NCBI GenBank assembly: GCA_035772735.1
Contig: JASDFA010000019.1
Span: 70,904,001 to 70,968,000 of the forward strand
Direction: 5' to 3'
From: Datura wrightii
Lineage: Eukaryota; Streptophyta; Magnoliopsida; Solanales; Solanaceae
Length of the DNA: 64,000 nt
Shown here: piece after piece, positions 10,177-21,172 of the stretch
Numbering within the stretch: position 1 is the stretch's first letter
How the letters are laid out: the number at the start of each line of letters is the position of its first letter
The notes under the pieces: model-generated
What the model was told of the DNA's origin: nothing
The model's database searches: none
What the model saw: the letters and a program-made list of their open reading frames with translations, nothing else
Position numbers and translations under genes: made by a program

Positions 10177-12386
10177 GGCGCAGCACTTTTACATTTTGTT
10201 TTTATTTTTCTTTTGTTTTATTTTACTTAATGTTTGTGTAAGTAGGTATGGAATGTGATGAAGGTGAGAGAAGCCAAATTCAAAGTGAGCAACTGAAGCT
10301 AAACCGGTGAAGCGTAAGTTCAAATGCGCGAAACGCAGATGTCAAATAGAATGCCTGGAAGAAAAATTGGTTAAGTAGTGGCATATCGGCATTAGACCGA
10401 CGAAAGCCGGTTCCAAAGGAGTGAAACGCCAGTGGAACGCCGGTTATGAGCAGAAGGCCCAAGGAGTTCTTTCACCTATTCCTTTCTTACTTTGTTTTAC
10501 CATGTGCATCGAGGACAATGCTTTATTTATGTCAGGGGGTGAAGTCTGAGTAACCCACTTGTTAAGTGATGCATGATATGGCCCTATGATAGATTGGGTG
10601 ACGTTATTCTTAAGGGTAAATCGTTATTACTTGCGAGTTTGTGTTGTTGTTTTAGATAGTAGTCTTTGAATAAACTCCAAGGATTTTCTTTATACTACGG
10701 TTCTTTCCTAAGGAGCGATTTATTTGTCTTTTCTTCTTATTGTCGAACCCAGTTGGCACTTTCCGATGATAGATTGAGAGGCGACTTTCTTAAGGGAAAA
10801 TGCCATGTTTTTTGAGTCTTGTTGAGTTGTTTGTGCACTTTCTTGAGGAGGTACCACCAATATTTCTTGCCTAGCATTGTGCATAAGAGCTGAGAAGAAA
10901 AGAGGGGTATCTAAATATGAAAATGAGCATGCTCTTGTCATGAATTATATATCCTTGCTTGGCTTGTTGATTTGTAACTTGCTCGTTAAAATTCATCCTC
11001 TTAATGTGACAAAGGAAGTGTGTGAACTCCTTGGATTGTGATGCCTTATGTGGTGAGGTTTTTAGCTTAATTCTTGAGTATGCATGATTGTCTAGAACTT
11101 CTTCAAGGTGAAATGATACCTGTGGCAGCACTTAGAACATGATCTTAGGCCCTCGTTTGTTAGTCACTTCACCCAAATGACCTCCTTGAAGATTAATCTT
11201 TGATAGCCAAAGTTTGAGCCTTGGACCCTTTCTTTGGAAACCACATTACAAGCCTAAGAATCATTTTTAATCCTTCTCTTTGGAACCGATCCTCCCTAAT
11301 TGCTAGAGATAAAATTATGAAAAATGGGGCTTGAAGCCCATGAGATGGGTAGAGATAAGGAAATGAATGTGAGATGAGGCAAAAGCCTAAGTTTGGAGGT
11401 TCGCAAGAGTAGCGGGAAAAATGAGAAGCCTAAAAGTGAGTTAGCACCAAAATGTTGATGAGTTGAACGAATCGATGGGTTGAAAGACCTTGAATCATCA
11501 AAAGAGAAAGGATATTAAAAAGGTGCTATCTCTTGCATAGATAAGGCCAAATGTGAAAATCAAGGGTGTTATAAGGGTGGCTTGTGTTATGCAAAAGATA
11601 AAGATGATGAACATGGAGAAATAAGGTGGAGTGATTTTAATAAGATGATGGGATGTTACAAGCTTTTGTAAAGACATTAGGGAGGCTTTAGTCACTAAAG
11701 CTAAATATTTATCCTACCCTTACCCTTAGCCTTCGTCATGACCCGCAAGTCCTAATTGATTCTGAGTATAGCAACACTACACTAGTGGCGATATACACGA
11801 AGGGCAAGCCTATGGGTCAATTTGTATGCACTTGAATTTCTTTGTGAGAGTGAGCGCATTTGTCTTATCTTATAATCCCATTGTGTGAAATGCTGAAAAA
11901 TGTGTGTGGGATTCTCTCTTCTTGTGAGGGGAATCATTCCCTTTGAGTACATGCTGAAAATCGTTTTCAAAGAGAGGTATGATTAAGGAAAGCGGGTAGC
12001 GAACTTTAAGGCAAGCTTTGAATATGAATGGTCAATGACTTGCGATGCTCTTTGAAATTGTTTTGAGGAACATACCCCTTGTTTGAATGAAATAAATGCA
12101 TACAAGATATGTTTAATGATTGTGGTTACCTATTGAAGCTTGTGAAACATGGTTCGAGTCTTTTCTTTTTCTTGAATTGGTGTATAATGTTTGGGTTATT
12201 GTGCGGATTGATGATTTTGTGAACAACTACCATAGTTCCCTAAGCCTTAGCAATGTTCCCTTGTGCAAGAATGTCTTGATTGGCCCTTGATGCAAAAACT
12301 CATATATATAGCATGTTGTTCATTTGCTCAACTATAAAGAGTTGCATTACTTGAGGACAAGCAATGGTTCAAGTTTGGAGGTTTAA
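10177..12386 (+). other. Non-coding internal region of element H
   Basis: No pol-like reading frame is visible on either strand. Two points stand out. A block at 10285-10450 repeats ccggt/gaaacgcc-type words like those of the LTR. A stretch at 10507-10544 (gaggacaatg...cagggggtgaag) resembles the element's own 3' end (12353-12386, gaggacaagcaatgg...tttggaggtt). Short open frames here are chance. Confidence 0.6.
12371..12386 (+). other. Polypurine tract of element H
   Basis: aagtttggaggtttaa lies directly before the right LTR start TGAGTTGG. It is imperfect, with several pyrimidines, as in related plant elements. Confidence 0.6.
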
Positions 12387-13995
12387 TGAGTTGGAAATTT
12401 ACCAACTCACTAGGCTCCTAATCATGAGTTTTTGACTAGTTTTTAAGTCATTTATGTGGATTTTATGCCCTTTCTCTTGAATTCTTTGTAGGTACCTCAT
12501 GTGAGTAAACAAAGCATGAAATCGAGCAAAACACATGAAATTTGAGAAGAGATTTTATGAGTTAGCATATGAGGGAGAAGAATAAAAGATATGGGAAGAT
12601 TTGAGCTCAAAAAGAGGTGCAAGGATGTTATTTGAATCGGCTAAACGCGGATCTAGAAGGGCGAAACGCCGAAGCTACTGCCCAAACCGGCTAAACAATC
12701 GGCCATTCACGGAATTGACCTGCTAAAAGCCACTGAACCACCGGTTCCCCCTTTCCAGGCCACTGTTTTCAAACAGCTAAAGTTTGGTGCTCCACGGATT
12801 TCAACTAGCAAAATGCCAGTTACTCACCGGAAAGGCCGTCTAATGAAGGGTCAAAGGGGTCCAAAAAGGTCTCAAAAGAATCTAGAAGCTCCAAGGACAT
12901 TTGGGGAAAGTTGTACACAAGAAAATACAGATATATAACCTACATTGTACACCAACTAAAGGGGAGAACCATTCAACCAACAATTTATTCATCAAAACTT
13001 CATCTTATTCATAGAATTTTTAGGAGATTCTTTTCTCCATAGTTAGGTAGTACTTTTCTTCTTCTTATATTTAACCCATTTTTGGGGAATTACACCATTA
13101 TTGTAAGAGCTTGTGAAGTAGATTTGTGAAGCTAATGCAATGAATGTGAGGGGAATCCTCTTGGTATCTCTTCTCTATCTTTAAATATGCTTTACTAATT
13201 AGCTAGTTAGAAGTATATTCATGGTGACTTTTTTAATTTGATTGGGTTTTGATAAATTACTCTTGGATTCTTATTGAATTGTAGGTGGGTATTGCTAGAT
13301 TCATCTTCCTTTTGTTCAATTAAGTGTAAATCTATTAGATTCTCTTCAATCTATTAATGAAGATCCATTGATTATGATATGGGTCTATCTATACTTGCTT
13401 GATTGTTGCTCGGGATAGAATGATTAAGTATTGGAAGGGAATCTAGTAGTGGGTATGGATAGGAGAATGTAAAATTAAGCTATTAATAGCTGAAATTACT
13501 TCCTCCTTCCTAATTGACAGTTAATAGCTAGGAATAGTGAAGTTGCTAATCCAAATCAGTTCGGGTTGAGCTAAATCGCACCTAGATTTTGATAAAACTC
13601 TAGCTAGAGGTAGTTAATAGCCTGAGAAGCTGAGGTTACCTACATCATGAGATTATATACACTTGAGTCAAAGGCATTGAAGAAATTCCCGATTTAATTA
13701 TGATCTCACCCATAGAATGTCCCTAGGCTCTCACTTGTGATTACTTCAAATTGGAATTTTCCCCAATTAGTTTTAGTTTAGAATTAGTTAGTTAATTTTC
13801 CCTTTTTATTTTCCCCCAATTTTACTTTTCAAATTTTGAACAATTATGCGCTCTAGTTTGAATTAGCTTATAACTTTTGAATTATCGACTCAATTCTCCA
13901 TGGGATATGACCCCGACCACTCGTCAGGAATAATTGTTTTGAGCAGCGACCGTTTACACTCTTTCGTAAAAGAAGAGTGTGTTTGGACGTTATTA
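12387..13995 (+). repeat. 3' LTR of element H (1609 bp)
   Basis: Matches 7415-9002 throughout, with a GC-rich block near 12640-12830 and a TATA box at 12932-12937. Its end reads gacgttatTA where the left copy has attatCA, so the terminal C has mutated to T. Host LTR G resumes directly after it. Confidence 0.88.
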
Positions 13996-14099
13996 GTGAC
14001 CACATTGAAGTCTCCTATGAACTCCTTCAACGCCAAAATGGCATTGTCGACCCTCACTAGGGCCTGGTGTGCCCGAGACGCAATTGTAGGCACTTGCGG
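13996..14099 (+). repeat. LTR G, right part, cut by element E
   Basis: Resumes the LTR broken at 7411 and matches D's LTR at 45735-45829 (tctcctatgaactccttc, then accctcactaggg and cccgagac). It stops at gcacttgcgg where element E's LTR begins. The remaining part of this LTR is not found in the window. Confidence 0.8.
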
Positions 14100-16034
14100 T
14101 ATAACACCCCAAAAAAATTTTGGTCATTATTTGATGTTTTATTCTATTCTAGGGAAAGTACGGGTTTTATATTGGTCGTAGGTGACAAGGGAAATGTGTA
14201 CAATCAAAAAACCAAAGAGTATGTGAAGTTCATAAGTAAGGGTAAACTTTAAATGACCATATCTCCCAATATATAATGAATAAGAAGCCCTACAACCTAT
14301 CAAATTAAAAGTATTTGAGTCTAGTTTTCAGAACATCAAACCTCTTGTCCATCGGAGTTCAGAGTAAGAAGTTATGGGCATTTTACCAAACAATCGCGAG
14401 CGGTGACGTGGGCATGACGCCCTAGCGCCTCCACCGCCCTATTTACTTAAAATCTGACTTTTCACTTGTAGAAAATATTTACAACTAAATATAAATCGAC
14501 CGGCTTGCTAAGGATTCCATTTATCTCTCAATTCCAGAAGCTAGGACAAAGAAAATCAAGGAGGAACATCGAGCAAAGTTCAAGAAAATCACAAGATAAG
14601 TTGAGATTACCTTGCCAAGTATGTTAGCGGCTGTTTTGGAGCTCGTTTTGGCAAGGTTTTGAAGAGGTTTTTCTGTGTTTTAAAATATATTTGGACTGCC
14701 TATATATCCATATTTGAGTAGGTGTTGAAATCCATAGAAAAGGTAAGGATTTCGCCCCTTTTAAACCTCTCAAATTGCAAAGTGAAAATCTGGAAATTGG
14801 CAGCTAAGTGAGTTGCCGATGGACTGTTTGTTAGCTGAGTTTTGCTCGTTTTCCTTAGGATTTTTGGCTGTTTCTTTTGTGGAATTATACTTAATATTGA
14901 GGGGTATAATCACAGAAAACTAAGGTAAAATTTCCTTTGTTTTCTCCCTCAAAAGTTAGTGAAAATTAGTTGAGAAAATGGCTAAATGTTGTTGATGTTG
15001 CCGTGTGTTGTTGTTGCTATTTTGACTGCCTCTGATTAGTTATGTTGGCTGAATTTTTTTTATATAGATTAAGCTTTTTGTTGGCCTATAAAACCACTGG
15101 ATTAAGGAGGTTGAAGGCTGATCATTGAGATAGGAAATCGGCTAGAGAAAAGTTCATTGGAGAAAGGTATGTAAGGCGCCCCGTCTATCATTCTTTTAAG
15201 CACGATTCGAGTGTTGTGAATCGAATGAGACAGCAACATATTTAAAATTCTTGAGGCAGTATGTTAAGCTTCATTTAAGATTTAAAGTCCCATGTTTTAT
15301 TGAGGATAAATGTTAAGTTTATGCCTAGCCGAAGTGAGACACCTAAAGTGTGATATTGTGTTAATTGTTGTCGTAGTTGTACATGGAGTTGGAGACCCCT
15401 CAGCATGGGCATTGTTATCTGGTCCTTACTGTATGTAATCTGTATATATATGTGGTTTAAATCTGTTTAAAGGTATGGTTTCTAACTGAAATTGGTGAAA
15501 GAGCCGATATGAGGACGTGTAAATGATTTTAAGCCACGTAAAGACGTCGTAAGCTATTGAGGGTAAACGAGCTTACCGAATTAGGATTACCTGGTTATGG
15601 TTGTCCTTTATCTTATGTGTATGTTATGAAATATGTCAGGCCAAGGGGAGATTTCATAATCCCTTTCCCTTAAGCCGAACGACAAGCTAGCGAGTTTCTG
15701 AGCTCTAATGTCCCTTGGAGACGATCTATAATTTTTTTTGAAACTCTTAGGTTATTCGTAGTTCCTTATGATTTATACAAGTTTTTAATACATGCATTTA
15801 AGTTCTATTTTCTAGCTTTACATGTTATATGTACTCAGTTCCAGTTATGCATTACGAAGGAGGCCTATGCAGGCCTCATGTTTAGTATTCGTCATATCTA
15901 TGTTGTATGTATTGAGCTGGTCCAGTATAAGCCATATCGGCTCCATTTATGATTTTGTCTAAGCTTTTATTGATTTTACTACGATGTGGTACACCCGCTG
16001 GAGGTCTTGTTATTTTACCCCGGTATGGTACACC

Positions 16035-16221
16035 AACCCTGTAGACCATCCCCATGGGGGTGGTGAAGGGAGAGCCCCAATTGGTAGAAAAAAACTCACA
16101 ACCCCTTGGGGTTATCCTGCACTTGGAAGAAGAAGTATAAAAAGGAATAAATATAGTGATAATTTGATTCTTTGTCGCCGTAGTAAATGTGAGAGAAAAT
16201 CGAATTTAATTCTTCGTTTAC
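16035..16221 (+). pseudogene. rpl2: Plastid rpl2 3' end (nuclear copy of plastid DNA)
   Basis: 16035-16190 encodes the C-terminus of plastid ribosomal protein L2: NPVDHPHGGGEGRAPIGRKK near its start, then TPWGYPALGRRS, ending in RRSK. The normal stop codon has become TGT. About 30 bases of the plastid sequence downstream of rpl2 follow (gagagaaaatcgaatttaat). It starts abruptly inside the gene, so this is a fragment moved to the nucleus and not functional. The high similarity to plastid L2 (a few changes such as K-to-I in RRSIKRN) points to a fairly old transfer. The route could be direct or through mitochondrial DNA. Confidence 0.9.
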
Positions 16222-16413
16222 AAACGGATCTTGTAGGATTTCCAAGAAATTCTTCGATTTCATCCGGAAACAGATGATTAATCATCTGCTTCTCACGTTT
16301 CGTGAATAGCCGGGACATTGAGGAATATCCAGAAAGGCATTTCGGGAATTGGCCTGATTCTATCTCTTTTCGTTCCGTTTGAAGAAAGGAAGGATCCCAA
16401 AGAATCGATCTTT
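16222..16413 (-). pseudogene. ycf2: Plastid ycf2 internal fragment, inverted relative to rpl2
   Basis: On the minus strand this encodes an internal piece of plastid Ycf2, running from RSILWDPSFLQTE through PRLFTEREK-like and ending EEFLGNPTRS (observed SRLFTKREKQM and NHLFPDEIEEFLGNPTRS). No stop interrupts the 60-odd codons. In dicot plastomes ycf2 and rpl2 lie in the inverted repeat but are several kilobases apart and in another relative order, so the join near 16221 (shared bases caaa) was made after or during transfer. Confidence 0.88.
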
Positions 16414-16460
16414 TACCCCGGTATGGTACACCGGCTAGGCATTTTTATTTTTACCGTGGT

Positions 16461-16465
16461 ATGGT
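16461..16465 (+). other. Target site duplication of element B, left copy
   Basis: ATGGT precedes B's left terminus TGTCAC. The identical ATGGT follows the right terminus at 27315-27319, and the minisatellite unit reads correctly (tatggt-acaccgg) once B is removed. Confidence 0.95.
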
Positions 16466-19260
16466 TGTCACACCCCACCTTGGGGGGTATGACGGGCACC
16501 TGGTGCCTTCTAGACTCTGGCTGCTAAGCGGTCCATCCTGAGCACATCTGGTGCTTTGGCTGACTCTGGCTCTATTTCAAGAAACGAACCGGCTATATAA
16601 CGGCTGTAAATACAGCCTATGGCCGACTGGGCCTATAGCCACCTGTACTGTCTCATCAGCTAACCAGAAACATAATTGCAAAGGGGAAGCCTATGCGGGC
16701 CGACAAGGCCACCATGCTGTCTAGTTATCTGTAACTTAACAATAGAATACTGAATAACTACGTGACCGGCAAGGTCACCACTACTATCAGACTATAGCCC
16801 CACATGGCCAGCATAATCAACCAAACTTATATATATATGTATGGCCCCACACGATCGCCTCCACTACCACAGGGAAACATCAGACTGCAAGCCTCTAGGG
16901 AGAAATAATAGAATGATCGGGACAGGGCCCCGACCTACCCAAACTGTAATCAAAAAGGAAATAGGAGCAACCTCCGACTGTCTAGCTCCAGAGGATAGGA
17001 GCTGACAACTCTTCTGAGTGGATCACGAGGGATTGACTCCTCGTCTGTGTGTACCTGCAGGCAAGAAATGCAGCGCCCCCACGGGCGTCAGTACCACAGG
17101 TACTGAGCATGTAAAGCAAACTGAAATATACAACTGAAATGGATAGCAATAATAACATGACATATAAGCAGGAAGTAGCTAAGTCTATCTGGCTGAGGAT
17201 AACTGGGGAGAGTTTACTTATACTGTAACTAAAATGAGCGTACCTGACGACGTGTCATCCTATTATCTTTTCGTATCTAGTAGCACATATAAATATATAT
17301 AAATACACATAATACCTGACCGACCCCTATAAGCCGGAAGGTGCCAACTAACAAACAATCTATTTACCCCTACCCGGGTCTAAACCAACCAAAAATAAGT
17401 CACTCCACTCATCTGATAATTGTGAGCTCCTCCTACCGGCCCCCTTGGGTACGTAGATCAGGCCTTGGCCTCTGACAATAAACTGTGTTTGAGTCCGAAG
17501 ACTCCTGCCTCTGGGCGCAAGTGCGCAACGGGCTAATCTGCAATTGTATCTGTGACTGAAACTACCCCTGGGTGCAAGCACACAACAGGGTAATTTTATA
17601 AAAATCTGTATCTTAAAATGCCCCCGGCCACAAGCGCACACAGAGTAATATGCCCCTGTAAACAGGGTAATTTGGCTCTGCGCAGAGCGAACTGAACTGC
17701 CCCTGCAAGCAGGGTAATCTGGACCGTATTATCATGGTGATCGGCCATCATCGTCCTCTAGGCGGACGGCATCGCCCAGCTAGTGGTGGTATCTGAATCT
17801 GGTATCAACACAGCTATAACCCAGGGGCGGTGGGGATGCTAAAGGGTGCCCACATGCCACAACAAGTCTCAACATGCAAAACATATACACAGCAAGCATG
17901 CTCAAATGAAAAATACTAATCCTAATCTCTTCTTTTATTTCAAGGTCAGTCCATATTAAACAACTGATCCTACATTCTGTTTTGCACTGTCTCTGATTGC
18001 TGGGCTAACTACTACCTGGCCTTTATCTGTTTATCTAATTATTATTACCCGTGATCTGAAGCTATATCAGTTTCTAGAGCCATATCTATTTCTGGAGCTA
18101 CATCTGTATCTGGAGCTATTTCTATATCTGATTACTAATCTGATTTCATCTGCATATAACTCAATAACATAGAACATGCCATCTATAACTGGATATAGCT
18201 CAATAACATAAGATGTGCCATCTGTTACCGGATACAGTCTCAACAAATGTAATACATAATATCTGTAATCTTGCTAGTTCATTATATTACTTTTACAACT
18301 TCCATTCTGGGTATTACGTAAAAACATGCTGAGCTACTAGTTGATACCACATTACTATCTAAAATCATTTGACTAACCGTTATTCTTATTATCGCATAAT
18401 ACGTAATGATATACTAGTATGCTTGCTGGAAATTACACTAAAATCATTCCTGTACACTGGGTATCTGTTAATAGCCTTTATTCTATTTATTTCCTAGACT
18501 GTACTTCCTGGCTTGCCGAAAGAATAGCTTTACATACCTGGTTTCCGAGTACCCGACTGACCGACATGATTTTCGTCGGTACTTCTGCTGTTTCTCCCAA
18601 CTACATTCATATACATGTCAATTAGAACTAAATACACCAATATTCTGAAAGAAAACGTCACTTTCGATATATTTATAGTCTAAATTTTGGCGTATCGAAA
18701 GACGGTCAAAAACTCGCTATTTCTCGAAAGTCTAGAAGGGAGAAATATTCACTTTAAGGCTAGGAGTATATTGACACTAGTTTGGAGCAATTTCACTTAT
18801 CTTAGTTCGGTAGCACAATGATTCACCGGCCGAATTTCGTGAAACTAAATCCGTAGGAATGCTCCTTGCTGCTAAATACCTCGGTATCTGGAGTTAATTT
18901 GAGTTTGGACCGCGTTTGACGGCGTAATCGGACGATAATTTAGTAGTAATTTCACACCCTCTCTGTTTTTTCTCGATTCCTCTAGAAATTATATGAAATA
19001 TAACATTTAAAACCGAAGTGGAGGGCTTATATAGTTGGGCCTGGACAGGGCCAACGTGTCACAGAGCCAACGTGAAGGCTCCACCTCCGTGACACGTTGC
19101 CATCGCAGAGGGGTTCTGCCCCGGCTCCTTCCGCGATGGTTCGACAGATTTCTCATCCGATCTTTTCCCGGGCCTTTTCCTAGCATGTATGGCTTTCAAA
19201 TACTCTTAACCAACATGCGAATAGGCCATCTATGTGTCGGGAATTTTACGGGGTATAACA
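16466..19260 (-). repeat. 3' LTR of element B (2795 bp)
   Basis: Plus-strand ends TGTCACACCCC...GGGGTATAACA. Contains the palindrome ggcacctggtgcc (16495-16507), the inverted repeat cagtacc-aca-ggtactg (17089-17105), a degenerate repeat with cagggtaat words (about 17500-17725), a tatctggagcta repeat (about 18055-18132), the TATA box complement (19026-19034) and the GC-rich module (19065-19145). Confidence 0.95.
17500..17725 (-). repeat. Degenerate tandem repeat in LTR of element B
   Basis: About five units of 45-60 bases, each with ctgcccctg...caagc...gggtaat. The 5' LTR carries the matching array at about 25558-25785. Confidence 0.75.
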
Positions 19261-19278
19261 TTCTCCCCCCCTTAAGAA
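19261..19278 (-). other. Polypurine tract of element B
   Basis: On the minus strand, ttcttaagggggggagaa immediately precedes the 3' LTR start TGTTATACC. Confidence 0.9.
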
Positions 19279-19525
19279 CAATCGTCCTCGAATGTAAACT
19301 TCTATCTAGAGGACTTCTCAACTTACTCACTTGTTTCTAGAAAAATTTCGGCAGAGTTTCCCCTGTAATATAGACTATCCCGAAAACCTGAAATGCAGAA
19401 AAGTCCCATACAGGTATTCCACATACTACTATAGTATTTAAATGACCGATTAAAATAGACCTTCTCATTTATATATACTATAAGGCACTGCATAAGATAA
19501 TAATATTAACATACTTGTTGCCTGA

Positions 19526-20038
19526 CTAGGCTTGAAATAAATGAGGGTATCTGGTTTTCATATCTTCCTCCGCTTCCCAAGTCATCTCCTCTCAGTTCCT
19601 GTTATGCCACAATACCTTGACAGACGCAATATCTTTAGTTCTTAATTTACGAATCTGTCTGTCTAAGATGGCTACAGGAACCTCTTCATATGCTAACTCT
19701 TTTGTAACCTGGACATCCTAAATTGGAACAACGGTGGAAGGGTCCCCTACGAACTTCCTCAACATAGATACATGAAATACTGGGTGACCAGACGCTAACT
19801 CTGGAGGCAAGTTCAATTCATATGCAACTCGGCCTATCCTTCACCGAATCTAATAGGGCCCAATGAACCTCGGGCTAAACTTGCCTTTCTTCTCAAACCT
19901 CATCACCCCTTTCATCGGAGACACTTTCAAATATACCCAGTCATCTACTGCAAATTCTAGATTTCTGCGCTGCATATCTGCATAAGACTTCTGGCGGCTC
20001 TGAGTAGTCAGTAGGCATTCTCTGATAAGCTTCACCAC
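19526..20038 (-). pseudogene. Element B pol: integrase C-terminus and chromodomain
   Basis: Encodes the GPY/F region (SPRFIGPY near 19850-19880) and the chromodomain tail, with the natural stop at 19526-19528. At least two premature stops lie in 19690-19850, compared with element A. The tail would target integration to chromatin; here it is decayed. Confidence 0.85.
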
Positions 20039-20044
20039 CTCTTC

Positions 20045-21172
20045 TTACCGATGAATAATATCCGGCCCAATCAACGTCGTCCCCCCCACTTCAAACCAGC
20101 CAACCGGCGATCTGCATTTTTGCCCATATAATGCTTCAAAGGGCGCCATCTGGATGGCTGAATGATAACTGTTATTATAGGCAAATTCAATCAACGGCAG
20201 ATGCTCATCCCAGCTACCCCCAAAATCTAGTACACACGCTCGTAGCATATCTTCGAGCATCTGGATAGTTCGTTCTGCTTGCCCGTTTGTCTGAGGATGA
20301 AAGGCTCTACTTAAGTTAATCTGTGTCTCCGGACCTCTCTGAAACGACTGCCAAAACCTAGCTGTAAATTGTGCTCCTCTGTCCGAAGTAATAGATACTG
20401 GCACTCCATGTAATCTAACTATTGCTCTAATATATAATTCGGCATAATCCTCGGCTAAGAAGGTAGCTTTCACTGGCAGGAAATGAGCTGATTTTGTCAG
20501 CCTGTCAACTATCACTCAAATAGAATCGTGCCTATGTCTTGTATGGGGTAATCCTGTTACAAAATCCATATTTATCGCTTCCCATTTCCACAAAGGCACA
20601 GCTATATCCTGCGTCAGACCGCCCGGTTTCTGGTGTTCTGCTTTTACCTGCAGGCAGTTAGGACATCTAGATACAAATTCAGCTATTTCAGCTTTCATAC
20701 CTAGCCACCAGTAGATGTCTCTGACATCGTGGTACATTTTTGTTGCTCCTGGATGGAGGGAATAGCGAGCGTAATGTACCTCATGCATGATTTGCTGGCG
20801 AAGCCCTGAAACATTCGGGACACATAGGCGGCCCTTACAACGCAGCACTTCATCCTCAGTCACTTGGAAGTCTGGTTCCTTACCTTTGTGAACTCTATCT
20901 TTGAGCTGGACTAAGTCAGGGTCCTCGTACTGCCGTTCCTTTACCTCTGTAACTAACGATGACACAGCAGAGTTCTGAATCACCTCTCTGTTATTTTCTA
21001 TCTCTACTACTCGAACGGCTAAACCAGCTAGCTGGTGAATTTCCTTAGCTAACTCCCGCTTCTCGGGTCGCAAATATGCTAGACTCCCCATTGAATTACG
21101 GCTGAGGGCATCTGCTACTACATTAGCTTTTCCCGGATAATACAGAATGTCCACATCATAATCTTTCAGCAA
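20045..21172 (-). pseudogene. Element B pol: integrase
   Basis: Zinc domain HPGATKMYHD and CPNCLQVK near 20650-20760; DDE core with MDFVTGLP near 20560, DRGAQF near 20390, and Glu in NGQAERTIQ near 20270. A TGA at the 20515/20516 border replaces the Trp of the usual DSIWVIVDRL block. The frame is otherwise open from LKDYDVDILYYPGK to YGQKCRSPVGWF. Confidence 0.93.

Larger units (their letters stand above)
7415..13995 (+). mobile_element. Element H: non-autonomous LTR retrotransposon (6.6 kb)
   Basis: Two direct LTRs (7415-9002 and 12387-13995) flank 3.4 kb of internal DNA. A tRNA-Asp-type primer site follows the left LTR and a purine-rich stretch precedes the right one. No protease, RT, RNase H or integrase is present, only one degraded zinc-knuckle ORF, so the element depends on another element's enzymes. 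It lies inside LTR G: host sequence ends ctttgcggc before it and continues cacattgaagtctcc after it. No convincing 5-bp target duplication is visible (left bases gctga, right bases gtgac). The LTRs differ at about 10 of the first 185 positions. Confidence 0.85.
14100..16465 (+). repeat. 5' LTR of element E, left part
   Basis: Begins TATAACACCCCAAAAAAATT, probably a mutated form of the common TGTAACACCCC start. A GC-rich block lies at 14395-14450 (gcgagcggtgacgtgggc). Near the right end it contains a minisatellite of about 42 bp with the plastid insertion inside, and it is cut at 16465 by element B. Without B and the plastid DNA the LTR would be about 2.75 kb. Confidence 0.82.
15975..16465 (+). 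repeat. Minisatellite of LTR E, unit about 42 bp
   Basis: Units of the form ttaccccggtatggtacacc followed by ggctggaggcatttttattt occur at 15975, 16012, 16412 and 16448, and continue after element B at 27315-27362. The array is interrupted by plastid DNA at 16035-16413 and by element B at 16466. Confidence 0.85.

Noticed and set aside
13996..14000. Target duplication of element H (gctga left, gtgac right)
   Set aside because: The two sides do not match at any shift of one or two bases, so I do not claim it, although insertion into LTR G is clear.
17360..17641. 93-codon open frame repeated at 25418-25699
   Set aside because: Both copies lie at the same place in the two LTRs of element B and cover its tandem repeat. 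Conservation comes from LTR identity and does not indicate coding.
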